Source: Ideonella benzenivorans (lineage in GTDB: Bacteria; Pseudomonadota; Gammaproteobacteria; Burkholderiales; Burkholderiaceae_C). Taken from it: a stretch of DNA of 64,000 nucleotides. A program made the position numbers and the translations under genes. The stretch covers positions 310,001-374,000 of the forward strand of contig NZ_JAGWCB010000007.1 of NCBI RefSeq assembly GCF_020387415.1, given 5' to 3'. The first letter of the stretch is position 1; every line of letters begins with the position of its first letter. Of the stretch, positions 46,498 to 59,034 are shown one piece after another. A model generated the notes under the pieces. The model was given only the letters and a program-made list of their open reading frames with translations, was not told the DNA's origin and ran no database searches.

Positions 46498-47259
46498 TCA
46501 AAGCCGGATGCCGCCATCCACCTCAATGCAGCGGCCGGTGAAGTAGTCGTTCTCGAAGATGAACTGCGCGGCCTGGGCGATTTCCTCGGGCTGGCCGGTG
46601 CGGCGCAGCGGCACGGCCGACAGCAGCTTGTCCATCGTCTCGGCCGGGATGGTGTGCAGGATGTCGGTGGCCGTGAAGCCGGGGGCGATGGCGCCGACGC
46701 GGATGCCGTGCCGGGCCAGCTCACGGGCCCACACGGTGGTCAGGGCCACCACGCCGGCCTTGGCCGCGCTGTAGTTGCTCTGCCCGAGGTTGCCGGCGCG
46801 TGACACGCTCGACAGGTTCACGATCACGCCGCCTTGCCCGGCGCGGATCATCTGCTCGGCACCCGCGCGGGTGCACAGGAACACGCCGGTCAGGTTCACG
46901 TCCAGCACGGCCTGCCAGGCCGACAGGCTCAGGCGGTCGACCACCTGGCCGTCGCGCACCTTCAGCAGCATGCCGTCACGGGTGATGCCGGCGTTGTTGA
47001 TCAGCCCGTCGAAACGGCCGAAGTCCTCGGCGATGCGGGCCATCACGGCCTCGACGCTGGCCTCGTCGGCCACGTTGGCGGTGTAGGCGCGTGCGCGCAC
47101 GCCCAACGCGGCACATTCGGCCACGGCGGTGGCCAGCGCCTCGGGATCAAGGTCGATCAGGGCCAGATCCGCCCCTTGGCGGCCCAGGGCCAGGGCGATG
47201 GCGCGGCCGATGCCGCGGGCGCCACCGGTGATGGCGATGGTCTTCTCGGTCAACTTCAT
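46498..47259 (-). CDS. FabG-like short-chain dehydrogenase (3-oxoacyl reductase family)
   Basis: A 253-residue SDR. TGGARGIGRA is the cofactor motif (near residues 11-20) and LIDLDPEAL, with an Asp, follows beta-2. NNAG lies near 87, catalytic Ser in NLSSVSRAG, YSAAK is the catalytic pair, and GFTATDIL and EVDGGIRL are typical of FabG/PhaB. It could be a 3-oxoacyl-ACP reductase or an acetoacetyl-CoA reductase of polyhydroxyalkanoate metabolism; the Asp suggests NAD preference. It is monocistronic, convergent with the CaCA gene and divergent from the ferric-reductase-like gene. Confidence 0.92.
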   Translation of the reverse strand: MKLTEKTIAITGGARGIGRAIALALGRQGADLALIDLDPEALATAVAECAALGVRARAYTANVADEASVEAVMARIAEDFGRFDGLINNAGITRDGMLLKVRDGQVVDRLSLSAWQAVLDVNLTGVFLCTRAGAEQMIRAGQGGVIVNLSSVSRAGNLGQSNYSAAKAGVVALTTVWARELARHGIRVGAIAPGFTATDILHTIPAETMDKLLSAVPLRRTGQPEEIAQAAQFIFENDYFTGRCIEVDGGIRL

Positions 47260-47408
47260 GGGGTCTCCTGCCCAAGGTCAAAACGGGGATACGCGGGTGA
47301 TTGAACCATTGATGCCGCTGGCCTGCCTCCATCTTTCCTGCAACTTGTGCCGCTATCCTCTCCGCCATCGCTTCCAGAGACGGGCTGTGACCGGACAGCT
47401 TGATTGAG

Positions 47409-48755
47409 ATGAACACCACCCCCATCCAGCGCTTCTTCCTGGGCAGCCTGCTGCTCATCACGCTCCTGTGGCTGTGGGCCGATCCCCGCTGGCTGCAGCC
47501 GCAGAACTACTTCGGTTTCCGCACCGTGGCGATGCAGTACAGCGGCGTGCTGGCGATCGGGGTGATGAGTCTGGCGATGCTGCTGGCCACCCGCCCGCGC
47601 TGGCTGGAACCGCGGCTGGGCGGGCTGGACAAGCTGTACCGCCTGCACAAGTGGCTGGGCATCAGCGCTCTGGTGCTGTCGGTGCTGCACTGGTGGCTGG
47701 GCCAGGGCACCAAGTGGATGGTGCAATGGGGTTGGCTGGTGCGGCCGGCCCGCGGCCCACGCCCGGCCACCACGGACCAAGGGGGGCTGGAGGCTTGGTT
47801 CGGCACGCAGCGGCATCTGGCGGAGACCGTGGGCGAATGGGCCTTCTACGCGGTGGCCGTGATGCTGGTGCTGGCCCTGGTCAAGCGCTTTCCCTACCGG
47901 CTGTTTGCCAAAACGCACACGCTGATGGCGGTGCTGTACCTGACCCTGGTGTTCCACTCGGTGGTGCTGACGCAGTTCAGCTACTGGAACCAGCCCCTGG
48001 GGGCGTTGATGCTGCCGCTGATGGTGGCTGGCACCCTGGCCGCGGTCTGGGTGCTGGCGCGCCAGGTGGGGCGCAGCCGTCAGGTGCCTGGGCGGGTCGA
48101 ATCGCTGCAGCATTACCCGGCCCTGGATGTGCTGGAGACCACGCTGGTGTTGGAACCCGGTTGGCCCGGCCATGCCGCCGGTCAGTTTGCCTTCGTCGTC
48201 TCGGACCGCCATGAGGGCGCCCATCCCTACACCATGGCCTCGGCCTGGGATCCCCAGACCCGGCGCATCACCTTTGTCACCAAGGCGTTGGGGGACCACA
48301 CGCGGCGTCTGCCTCACCAACTGAAGGTGGGGCAGGCCGTCACGGTGGAAGGCCCTTACGGCTGCTTCAACTTCCTGGATGGGCGACTGCACCAGATCTG
48401 GGTGGGGGCGGGCATCGGCATCACGCCGTTCATCGCCCGGCTCAAGTCGCTGGCGGCGCAGCCGGTGGCCGGGCTGCAGGTGACGCTGTTCCATCCGACG
48501 GCCGTGTTGGAACCCGAGGCCCTGGCCAAGCTGGAGGCGGACGCCCAGGCGGCGGGCGTGCAGCTGCATGTGCTGGTGGATGGACGCGATGAGCGCCTGA
48601 CCGGTGAACGCATCCGCCAGCGGGTGCCCCAGTGGGCGCAGGCCAGCGTGTGGTTCTGTGGCCCGGCCGGGTTCGGCCGCAGCCTGGCGGCGGACTTCGC
48701 CGCCCAGGGCCTGCCGGCCAACGCCTTCCACCAGGAACTGTTCGAGATGCGCTGA
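47409..48755 (+). CDS. Ferric-reductase-like transmembrane protein with FAD/NAD(P)-binding module
   Basis: A 448-residue membrane flavoprotein of the ferric reductase/NADPH oxidase type. The N-terminal half has about six TMs with haem-ligand candidates in YRLHKWLGISALVLSVLHWW and RFPYRLFAKTHTLMAVLYLTLVFHS. The C-terminal half (about 220-448) is a ferredoxin-reductase-like module: FAD-binding HPYTMAS, a phosphate-binding VEGPYGCFNF, and NAD(P)-binding GAGIGITPFIARLKSL with VWFCGPAGFG. It would carry electrons from NAD(P)H across the inner membrane to iron or another acceptor. The ATG at 47409 is preferred over the TTG at 47400. No partner gene. Confidence 0.92.
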   Translation: MNTTPIQRFFLGSLLLITLLWLWADPRWLQPQNYFGFRTVAMQYSGVLAIGVMSLAMLLATRPRWLEPRLGGLDKLYRLHKWLGISALVLSVLHWWLGQGTKWMVQWGWLVRPARGPRPATTDQGGLEAWFGTQRHLAETVGEWAFYAVAVMLVLALVKRFPYRLFAKTHTLMAVLYLTLVFHSVVLTQFSYWNQPLGALMLPLMVAGTLAAVWVLARQVGRSRQVPGRVESLQHYPALDVLETTLVLEPGWPGHAAGQFAFVVSDRHEGAHPYTMASAWDPQTRRITFVTKALGDHTRRLPHQLKVGQAVTVEGPYGCFNFLDGRLHQIWVGAGIGITPFIARLKSLAAQPVAGLQVTLFHPTAVLEPEALAKLEADAQAAGVQLHVLVDGRDERLTGERIRQRVPQWAQASVWFCGPAGFGRSLAADFAAQGLPANAFHQELFEMR

Positions 48756-48789
48756 CGCGCACCGGCGGCGGGTCGACTTCCCCTGTGTC

Positions 48790-50229
48790 CTATGACGCCT
48801 TCGCAGACAGGCGGTTCCTGGCCAGGCCGCCCAGGGTGCGCAGGGCCTCGTCCACCCGCACGTCGTCGGGCCGGCCGATGTTCAGCCGCAGCTGGTGCAC
48901 AAAGCGCTGGTCGGCCGAGAACAGCACGCCCGGTGCGGTGCTGATGCCCTGGGCCAGGGCGTCCTGGCTCAGGGCCATGGCGTCCACCCCGGCCGGCAGC
49001 TCCAGCCAGAGGAAGTAGCCGCCCTCGGGGTGGGTCACCCGCGTGCCGGCCGGAAAGTGCCGGGCGATCTGCCGGGCCGCCCGCTGCCGCTGGGCCGAGA
49101 GCGCCTGGCGCAGCTGACGCAGGTGGCGGTCGTAGCCGCCGTGGGCCAGGTAGTCGGCCACGGCCCGCTGCGCGGGCAGCGAGGTGGCCAGGGTGCTCAT
49201 CATCTTCAGGCGCTGCACCTGGGCGGTGTAGCGGCCGGCCGCGGCCCAGCCCACTCGGTAGCCCGGGGACAGGCATTTGGAAAACGAGCTGCAGTGCAGC
49301 ACCAGGCCGGCCTGGTCGAAGGCCTTGGCCGGCAGCGGGCGGTGGGCGCCGCCGTGCAACTCGCCGTACACATCGTCCTCCACCAGCGGAATGCCGTGGC
49401 GGGCCAGCAGGGCCACCAGGGCCTTCTTCTTGGCCAGCGGCATCAGCGCGCCCAGCGGGTTCTGGAAGTTGGGCATGAACCAGCAGGCCGCCACCCGCCG
49501 CTGCTGGAGCAGCGCCTCCAGCGCCGCCAGGTCCACACCCTCCTGCGGGTCGGTGGCCACCTCCAGCGCGCGCAGGTTCAGCCGTTCGATGGTCTGCAGC
49601 GCGGCATAGAAGGTGGGCGACTCCACCACCACCACATCGCCCGGTCGCGTGCAGGCCTGCAGGCAGAGGTTGAGCGCCTCCATGGCGCCGTGGGTGATGA
49701 CGAGCTCGCCCGGGTCCAGCGCCACGCCCTGCTGGGCATGGCGGCGGTGCAGCAGCTCGCGCAGCGGCTCGTCGCCACGCACCAGCGCGCCGGTGATCTG
49801 CGCGGGCTTGAGCTGGCGCATGGCCCGCGCGCCCGAGCGGGCCAAGGCCTCGAAGGGGAAGAGCTCGGGCGGCGGGAAGGCCGAGCCCAGGGGCACGACG
49901 GCGGCGTCCTGCACGCTGCCCAGCAGTTCGAAGATCAGCTCGCTGACGCTGACCTTCTGCGCCCCGGGGCGCGGCCGGGCCACGGATGGTGGCAACGGCC
50001 GCGAGGCCTGGCGCGTGCGCACGTAGTAGCCCGAGCGGGGGCGCACCTCCACCAGGCCGCGGGCCTCCAGCGTGGCGTAGGTCTGGAAGGCGGTGGCGGG
50101 GCTGATGCCGTGGTCGGCGCAGAGCTGGCGGATGGAGGGCAGACGGGCGCCATCGGGCAGCCGGCCCGCCGCGATGGCGGACACCAGCTCCTCGGCCAGG
50201 CGCTCGTAGAGGAAGGGGGTGCCGGTCAT
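48790..50229 (-). CDS. MocR/PdxR-type regulator (GntR HTH fused to PLP aminotransferase fold)
   Basis: A 479-residue transcription regulator. Residues 1-75 are a GntR winged HTH (LYERLAEELVSAIAAGRLPD, LPSIRQLCADHGISPATAFQTY). A linker follows to about 110, then a type-I aminotransferase-like domain, with PTFYAALQTIERLNL, VEDDVYGELHGG and the PLP-lysine region CSSFSKCLSPGYRVGW. It senses PLP or an amino acid/amine. It is divergent from the gene at 50289 across 59 bases, which makes that gene and ccoG its most likely targets. It lacks the pyridoxal synthase neighbours of PdxR. Confidence 0.93.
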   Translation of the reverse strand: MTGTPFLYERLAEELVSAIAAGRLPDGARLPSIRQLCADHGISPATAFQTYATLEARGLVEVRPRSGYYVRTRQASRPLPPSVARPRPGAQKVSVSELIFELLGSVQDAAVVPLGSAFPPPELFPFEALARSGARAMRQLKPAQITGALVRGDEPLRELLHRRHAQQGVALDPGELVITHGAMEALNLCLQACTRPGDVVVVESPTFYAALQTIERLNLRALEVATDPQEGVDLAALEALLQQRRVAACWFMPNFQNPLGALMPLAKKKALVALLARHGIPLVEDDVYGELHGGAHRPLPAKAFDQAGLVLHCSSFSKCLSPGYRVGWAAAGRYTAQVQRLKMMSTLATSLPAQRAVADYLAHGGYDRHLRQLRQALSAQRQRAARQIARHFPAGTRVTHPEGGYFLWLELPAGVDAMALSQDALAQGISTAPGVLFSADQRFVHQLRLNIGRPDDVRVDEALRTLGGLARNRLSAKAS

Positions 50230-50288
50230 CTGATCCGGTCGAAATGCGGCATGTCTGGATCTTACGGCTCAGATGCCGGCGCCGCACC

Positions 50289-50975
50289 ATGCCGGTCATG
50301 CACAGCAGCCCCTTCGATCTGGCGCCGGAACCCCTGGCGACCTCCCGTTCCGCGGCTCACACCCTGCGGCGCCTGGGCCAGGCTGGCCTGTTCCGCCTGA
50401 GCCTGCCCAGCGAGTACGGTGGCCTGGATGCGCCCCTGCGCGATCTGGCCGTGGCCTTGGCGCAGCTGCGCGCTGCGCACCCCGCCGCAGCCCGCCTGGC
50501 CCTGGCGCAGCTGGGCGCCATCCAGGCCCTGCTGCTGGGCGACAACGTGGCCCTGCGCGAATTCCGCTTGCCGGGCCTGGTGGCGGGCGAGCGCGCGGCG
50601 GTGGTGGCCGGCGGCCCGCCCGGCCCCGCGCTGGAAGGCCTGCCCAGCCCGCCGGTCTGGCGCATCAGCGGCTTGCTGCCTGGCCTGGCCAACCTCTCGG
50701 CCGATGGCTTCAGCCTGATCGCCCGCGCCCGCCTGGGCGACACCCTGGGCTGGGTCTGCCTGGACAGCGAGACCGACGGCCTGGACGTGCTGCCGCCCCA
50801 TCCGCCGGGCAATGCCGCGCTGGCGCGTCAGGCCGGCCTGGGCGATGTGCGCTGCCGCCGCGTGCTCTTCCGCGTGGACGAGTGGCTGGGCGAGGACAGC
50901 CTCAGCCCCGCGCTGCAGGCCTTCCAGGCGCAGATCGCCGCCAGCGCATCCACCACTTGTTCTTCACCCGTCTGA
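50289..50975 (+). CDS. Shortened acyl-CoA-dehydrogenase/DszC-like protein
   Basis: A 228-residue protein (ATG 50289; ATG 50298 is an alternative). Its first half resembles the N-terminal helical domain of acyl-CoA dehydrogenase or DszC/SfnC-type flavin monooxygenases: LRRLGQAGLFRLSLPSEYGGLDAPLRDLAVALAQLRAAHP. The middle resembles a worn beta domain (WRISGLLPGLANLSADGFSLIARARLG, then VRCRRVLFRVDEWLGED). The C-terminal helical domain that completes the FAD site is missing; the full family is about 380-410 residues. It may be a pseudo-enzyme or a remnant, although codon use looks normal. It lies 8 bases upstream of ccoG and divergent from the MocR regulator. Confidence 0.65.
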   Translation: MPVMHSSPFDLAPEPLATSRSAAHTLRRLGQAGLFRLSLPSEYGGLDAPLRDLAVALAQLRAAHPAAARLALAQLGAIQALLLGDNVALREFRLPGLVAGERAAVVAGGPPGPALEGLPSPPVWRISGLLPGLANLSADGFSLIARARLGDTLGWVCLDSETDGLDVLPPHPPGNAALARQAGLGDVRCRRVLFRVDEWLGEDSLSPALQAFQAQIAASASTTCSSPV

Positions 50976-50983
50976 GCAGGGTC

Positions 50984-52429
50984 ATGTCATACCTTCCCAA
51001 TCCCTTTGCCCCCGGCCATCTGCTGGAGATGGAGCCCTGGCAGAAGATCCAGGCCCGCAGCGTCAGCGGCCGCTACACCCGGCTGCGCTGGGCCTTCGTC
51101 TGGCTCACCCAGCTGGCCTTCTACGGCCTGCCCTGGTTGAGCTGGGCCGGGCGGCCCGCGCTGCTGTTCGACCTGGAGCATCGGCGCTTCTTCGTCTTCG
51201 GCGCGGTGTTCTTCCCGCAGGACATGATCTGGCTGACGGCGCTGCTGATCGCCAGCGCGCTGCTGCTGTTCTTCGTCACCACGCTGGTGGGCCGGGTGTG
51301 GTGCGGCTTTGCCTGCCCGCAGACGGTTTACACCGAGCTCTTCAGCTGGATCGAGCGGCGCTGCGAGGGCGACCGCCTGGCCCGCCAGCGCCTGGACGCC
51401 GCGCCCTGGGGCGCACGCAAGCTGCTGCGGCGCGGCGGCAAGCACCTGGCCTGGGGCCTGCTGGGCCTGTGGACCGGCCTGAGCCTGGTGGGCTATTTCA
51501 CGCCGGTGCGCGAGCTGCTGGCGGCCTTGCCGGCCGGTGCGCTGGGCGCCTGGGAGCTGTTCTGGATCCTCTTCTACGGCGCGGCCACCTACCTGCACGC
51601 CGGCTGGCTGCGCGAGAAGGTCTGCCAGCACGCCTGCCCCTACGGCCGCTTCCAGGGCGCGATGCTGGACAAGCGCACGCTCAACGTGGCCTACGACGCG
51701 GCGCGCGGCGAGCCCCGCGGCAGCCGTGCCCGCCAGGCCGATGCCCGCGCCCTGGGCCTGGGCTCCTGCGTGGACTGCACGTTGTGCGTGCAGGTCTGCC
51801 CGGTGGGCATCGACATCCGCGCCGGCTTCCAGGCCGCTTGCATCAACTGCGGCGCCTGCATCGACGCCTGCGACACGGTGATGGACAAGACCGGCCAGCG
51901 GCGCGGGCTGATCCGCTTCGCCTCGCTGGAGGGGCTGGCGCAAGCGCGTCCGCAGCCGGCCGCGCAGCCCGTGAAGGCCCCGCCGCGCGCCGGCCTGTGG
52001 CGGCCCCGGGCGCTGGTCTACGGCACGCTGCTGGTGGCCACGGTGGTGGCGCTGGGGGTGGGCCTGCTGCAGCGCCCGACCCTGCGCATGGACGCGATGC
52101 GCGACCGCGCGGTGTTCGCGCGCGAGGTGGAGGACGGCGCCATCGAGAACACCTACCAGGTGCTGCTGCTCAATGCCCGTGACGGCGAGCGCGCTGCCGC
52201 GCTGCAGGTGGTGGCGGACCCGGCCCTGCCGGGTCTGACGGTGGTGTCCGACCCGCGCGTGATGCTGCCGGCGGCCGACAGCCAGACGGTGCTGCTGCGC
52301 CTGCGTCTGCCGGCCGAGGCGGCGCAGCGCCTGCGCGGCCGCATCCTGCCGGTGACCCTGCAGGCCCGCACGCTGGAGCCGGATCCTGAGGCCGCCCGCA
52401 CCCGCACCACCTTCGTGCTGCCGCGCTGA
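50984..52429 (+). CDS. ccoG: CcoG-family cytochrome c oxidase accessory protein (membrane ferredoxin)
   Basis: A 481-residue membrane iron-sulfur protein implicated in copper handling for cbb3 oxidase assembly. Five or so TMs lie in the first 215 residues, with conserved WCGFACPQTVYTELF and CQHACPYGRFQGAMLD. Two 4Fe-4S clusters are indicated by CVDCTLCVQVCPVG and CINCGACIDACD (about 260-300). After another TM (near 345), a C-terminal Ig-like periplasmic domain carries NTYQVLLLNARDG. No ccoNOPQ, ccoI or ccoS genes are nearby, so this may be a second copy. A CAGGG lies just before the ATG. It follows the truncated dehydrogenase-like gene by 8 bases. Confidence 0.94.
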   Translation: MSYLPNPFAPGHLLEMEPWQKIQARSVSGRYTRLRWAFVWLTQLAFYGLPWLSWAGRPALLFDLEHRRFFVFGAVFFPQDMIWLTALLIASALLLFFVTTLVGRVWCGFACPQTVYTELFSWIERRCEGDRLARQRLDAAPWGARKLLRRGGKHLAWGLLGLWTGLSLVGYFTPVRELLAALPAGALGAWELFWILFYGAATYLHAGWLREKVCQHACPYGRFQGAMLDKRTLNVAYDAARGEPRGSRARQADARALGLGSCVDCTLCVQVCPVGIDIRAGFQAACINCGACIDACDTVMDKTGQRRGLIRFASLEGLAQARPQPAAQPVKAPPRAGLWRPRALVYGTLLVATVVALGVGLLQRPTLRMDAMRDRAVFAREVEDGAIENTYQVLLLNARDGERAAALQVVADPALPGLTVVSDPRVMLPAADSQTVLLRLRLPAEAAQRLRGRILPVTLQARTLEPDPEAARTRTTFVLPR

Positions 52430-52445
52430 GCGGGCCGCGGCGGCA

Positions 52446-53318
52446 TCACACCCGCAGCGTGGCCAGGTCGGCCACGCACCGGCCGTCGCTCTGGCGCTGC
52501 ACCTGGGTCCAGCTCCAGTGGCCCAGGCCGGTGTGGCGCAGCGCGCGCAGCCGAAAGCGCAGGGCCTCGCCCGGGTTGACGTTGCCGTGGAAGACCATCT
52601 GCCGCTCGCGCACCACGCCGTGCGCGGCCCGTTCGGTGGCGTGCAGGCCCCAGTGGCCGTGCGCGCGATCGGCCAGGGCCTGGAAGCTGGCGAAGTAGAG
52701 CAGGCCGGCGCCGTTGAAGTCGTTGTAGGGGCAGGGCGTCACGGCCCAGTCGGCCAGTTCAGGCAGCTCGACCAGAGGGGCCTGCGTCGGCAGCGCGAAG
52801 CGCTCCCGCCAGCCCTGGGCCCGCACCGCGCGCACGCTGGCATCGGCCGCCTGCGCGGCGCTGGCCAGGGCGGCGTCGGCCGCCGTCGGCAAGGTGGGCA
52901 GCGGCACCCGCGCGACGGTGTGGTTGTCACCCGCCCGTTCGCGCACCACCGCGGCGGTGAGCAGGCTCAGCTGCGCCACCTCGCCCTGCGGCCCCTGGGC
53001 CCACTGCTGGCTGAAGTGCCGCGAGCGGCCCAGCGGCTGGTGGGCGATGCGCAGGTCCAGGGTCTGGTCCTCGTCCACCTCGCGCAGGCGGGCGCCGCGC
53101 AGGTGCACCAGCGTGAAGGCGGCGTACACGCGCCGGCCCTGCGCATCCTGCAGCGCCGAGGGCCGGCAGCCGTGGGTGGCCACCAGCGCCTGCCAGTGCA
53201 GGTCGCCCGCGGTCTTGAGCAGCCAGTGTTCGGACAGGCCCTGGCCGCACAGCTGGGGCATGCCCAGGCGGATGCGCTGCGCCAGCGGCTCGGCCTGCGC
53301 GCGCGGCTGCCCGCTCAT
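52446..53318 (-). CDS. LnmK/Pnap_2097-like biosynthetic protein (double hot-dog fold)
   Basis: A 290-residue protein. RIRLGMPQLCGQGLSEHWLLKTAGDLHW at the N-terminus and PCPYNDFNGAGLLYFASFQALADRA in the middle are features of the Pnap_2097/LnmK-type family. In leinamycin synthesis LnmK is a bifunctional acyltransferase/decarboxylase acting on an acyl carrier protein. The sequence suggests two hot-dog units, about 20-145 and 170-290. It is coupled by a 4-base overlap to a flavin monooxygenase gene upstream, so the two probably act together on one substrate. No polyketide synthase or carrier protein lies nearby. The family assignment is from memory of conserved blocks and should be checked by profile. 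Confidence 0.72.
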   Translation of the reverse strand: MSGQPRAQAEPLAQRIRLGMPQLCGQGLSEHWLLKTAGDLHWQALVATHGCRPSALQDAQGRRVYAAFTLVHLRGARLREVDEDQTLDLRIAHQPLGRSRHFSQQWAQGPQGEVAQLSLLTAAVVRERAGDNHTVARVPLPTLPTAADAALASAAQAADASVRAVRAQGWRERFALPTQAPLVELPELADWAVTPCPYNDFNGAGLLYFASFQALADRAHGHWGLHATERAAHGVVRERQMVFHGNVNPGEALRFRLRALRHTGLGHWSWTQVQRQSDGRCVADLATLRV

Positions 53319-54619
53319 GCTGTCTCGGCCTGGCGGGGCGCTGGGGCCGGCGCCCGCGCGGCCTGGCGCTGGGCGATCACCTCCACCAGGTGCTGCGCGT
53401 CCTCGGCCACGCCCAGGAAGCGGCCCGAGCCCCAGGTGTTCAGCCAGGGCAGTCCCAGGAAGTACAGGCCCTCCACCGGCGAGACGCCGCGGCGGAAGCT
53501 GGGGTGGCCGCGGCCGTCGAAGGTGGGCAGGTCGATCCAGCGGTAGTCCGGCCGGAAGCCGATGGCCCAGACGATGCTGGTGATGCCCTGGGCGGCCAGG
53601 TCCAGCGTCAGCGGGTCGGCCTCGGGCGCCCAGATCTTCTCGAAGGGCGGCTCCTCCGGGGCCTGGATGCCGTGGGCGGCGATGTACTTGTCGATGTCGC
53701 GCCGGATGGCGCAGTAGACCTCGTCGGCCTCGTCCAGGTTGCGGCTCAGGTCGGGGCGGAAGTGCACCGTGCCGCCCTGGATGTCGTCCAGCGTGCCGTA
53801 GAGCTTCACGCCCTGCAGGGCGAAGCGGCGCAGGTCGATCTCGTGGCCGCCGTCGCGGCCGGTCATGTAGTGGTTGGTCTTGTGGCGGGCCTCGTCGCCC
53901 AGCGGGTGCCGGTCCACCGTGAGCTGGTAGAAGCCCAGGTCGAACAGCCACTCGGTGGCCTCGCGGCCGCGGTAGACCCGCGGCGAGCGCGGCGCCGAGC
54001 CCACGGCCAGGTGCACCTGGCGTCCGGCCAGGTGCAGGTCTTCCATGATCTGCACGCCCGACTGGCCCGAGCCCACCACCAGCACCCCGCCCGGGGGCAG
54101 CTGGTCCGGGTTGCGGTAGTCCACCGAATGCACCTGGCGGATGCCGGCTGGCAGGCTGTGGGCACAGGGTGGCACGATGGGCAGGTCGTAGCCGCCGGTG
54201 GCCACCACCACATGGTCGGCCAGGCAGCTGCCCATCGTCGTCTCCACCTGGAAGGCGCCGCTGGCGTGGCGGCTCACCCGGGTGACGCCCACGCCTTCGT
54301 GGATGGGCGGGCGCACCTGGCGGGCAAAGGCCTCCAGGTAGGCCACGATCTCGTCCTTGACCATGAAGCCCTTGGGGTCCGGGCCGGCGTAGGGGAAGTC
54401 GGGCAGGCGGCACTGCCAGTTGGGCGTGACCAGGCAGAAGGTGTCCCAGCGGTCCAGCCGCCAGGAGTCGAAGGAGCGGCGCTTCTCGAACACCACGTGG
54501 TCGATGCCCCGGGCCTGCAGGTAGTGGCTGGTGGACAGGCCGGCCTGTCCGCCGCCGACGACGACGACGGGGTAGCGGGGGGCGAGGGTGGCGGTGGGGG
54601 TGGCGGGGGTGTTGGGCAT
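53315..54619 (-). CDS. Flavin-dependent monooxygenase, MSMEG_0569-like
   Basis: A 434-residue class-B-type flavoprotein. The FAD motif is GGGQAG (22-27), and the NADPH motif is VVGSGQSG near 183. The block [26 protein letters not shown] is characteristic of the MSMEG_0569 group, which is found in several bacteria within a conserved nitrogen-related gene cluster. ATGGYDLP and the closing [22 protein letters not shown] are typical of the family. It oxygenates an amine, thioether or ketone; the substrate is unknown. Its stop overlaps the start of the LnmK/Pnap_2097-like gene (ATGA), forming a two-gene operon preceded by 265 bases without a gene. Confidence 0.85.
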   Translation of the reverse strand: MPNTPATPTATLAPRYPVVVVGGGQAGLSTSHYLQARGIDHVVFEKRRSFDSWRLDRWDTFCLVTPNWQCRLPDFPYAGPDPKGFMVKDEIVAYLEAFARQVRPPIHEGVGVTRVSRHASGAFQVETTMGSCLADHVVVATGGYDLPIVPPCAHSLPAGIRQVHSVDYRNPDQLPPGGVLVVGSGQSGVQIMEDLHLAGRQVHLAVGSAPRSPRVYRGREATEWLFDLGFYQLTVDRHPLGDEARHKTNHYMTGRDGGHEIDLRRFALQGVKLYGTLDDIQGGTVHFRPDLSRNLDEADEVYCAIRRDIDKYIAAHGIQAPEEPPFEKIWAPEADPLTLDLAAQGITSIVWAIGFRPDYRWIDLPTFDGRGHPSFRRGVSPVEGLYFLGLPWLNTWGSGRFLGVAEDAQHLVEVIAQRQAARAPAPAPRQAETA

Positions 54620-54884
54620 GGCGGCGTGTGGAGCTGTCGAGACGGAGGACCCGCCGGAGGCCGGCGGTGCTGGGTTCTTCCGAATGCGATCTCCATGCCG
54701 CGCGCCACCCGCGTGACGCGATCAAGGTGCGATCAGCGGCGGTGGGCCCGGGCAGGGGCTCGCCGAGGGGCCGCGCCATGGCGTGCGCCGCCGGGGCCGG
54801 TGCGCGGCCCAGCGCACCGACTTGCCCCGCCCGCCGTGCAATCAATGCATCCGATCAGGGGCGGGCATGCACCGGGACGGGCGT

Positions 54885-58610
<3,726 letters not shown>

Positions 58611-59034
58611 GGATGGAAGCGCTCGCGGGTTTCGGACGCAAACCTCTCAAGAATGGGCGATCCGTCCTGCCGTGGCAATGGACTGCACAGGGTGCCCTTC
58701 CCTCAAACGAATCATGCGAGGTGTTTTCCCTCGGGGCGGGGGTGCTGTCTTGCCCCATGTCAACGCCACGCCACGGATTGGCCCTTCGGGTTCGGGTTGC
58801 CCCGATCGGGGCTATCCCGTATCGGCGCCGAGTGACTGCCAGGCTGGCACATCCGGTCCGGGCGCGGGCGCCCCAGCTTGTCACACCGTCCTCGGGTTGA
58901 CCCTGGGGCCGGAGCCGCCGGAGGGTGGTTTCGGGCATGGCCCACGGTTTGCAAAGTGGGGTGGTGGGGGGACGCCGACAGGCCCCGGCCCCTTGCAATT
59001 CGGGATGGGAGTGCGGGATGGGAGAGGAGACACG
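58611..59034. other. Intergenic region between divergent hybrid kinase and repeat protein genes
   Basis: 424 bases with no credible gene. It should hold promoters for the kinase (minus) and the 59035 operon (plus). The short frames here do not resemble proteins. No clear dyad, riboswitch or hexamer pair was recognised. Confidence 0.5.

Noticed and set aside
52446-54845. A 799-codon frame that would fuse the LnmK-like protein to an upstream extension
   Set aside because: The extension is an Arg/Pro/Gly-rich shadow of the monooxygenase gene; the real start is the ATG at 53318 overlapping the monooxygenase stop.
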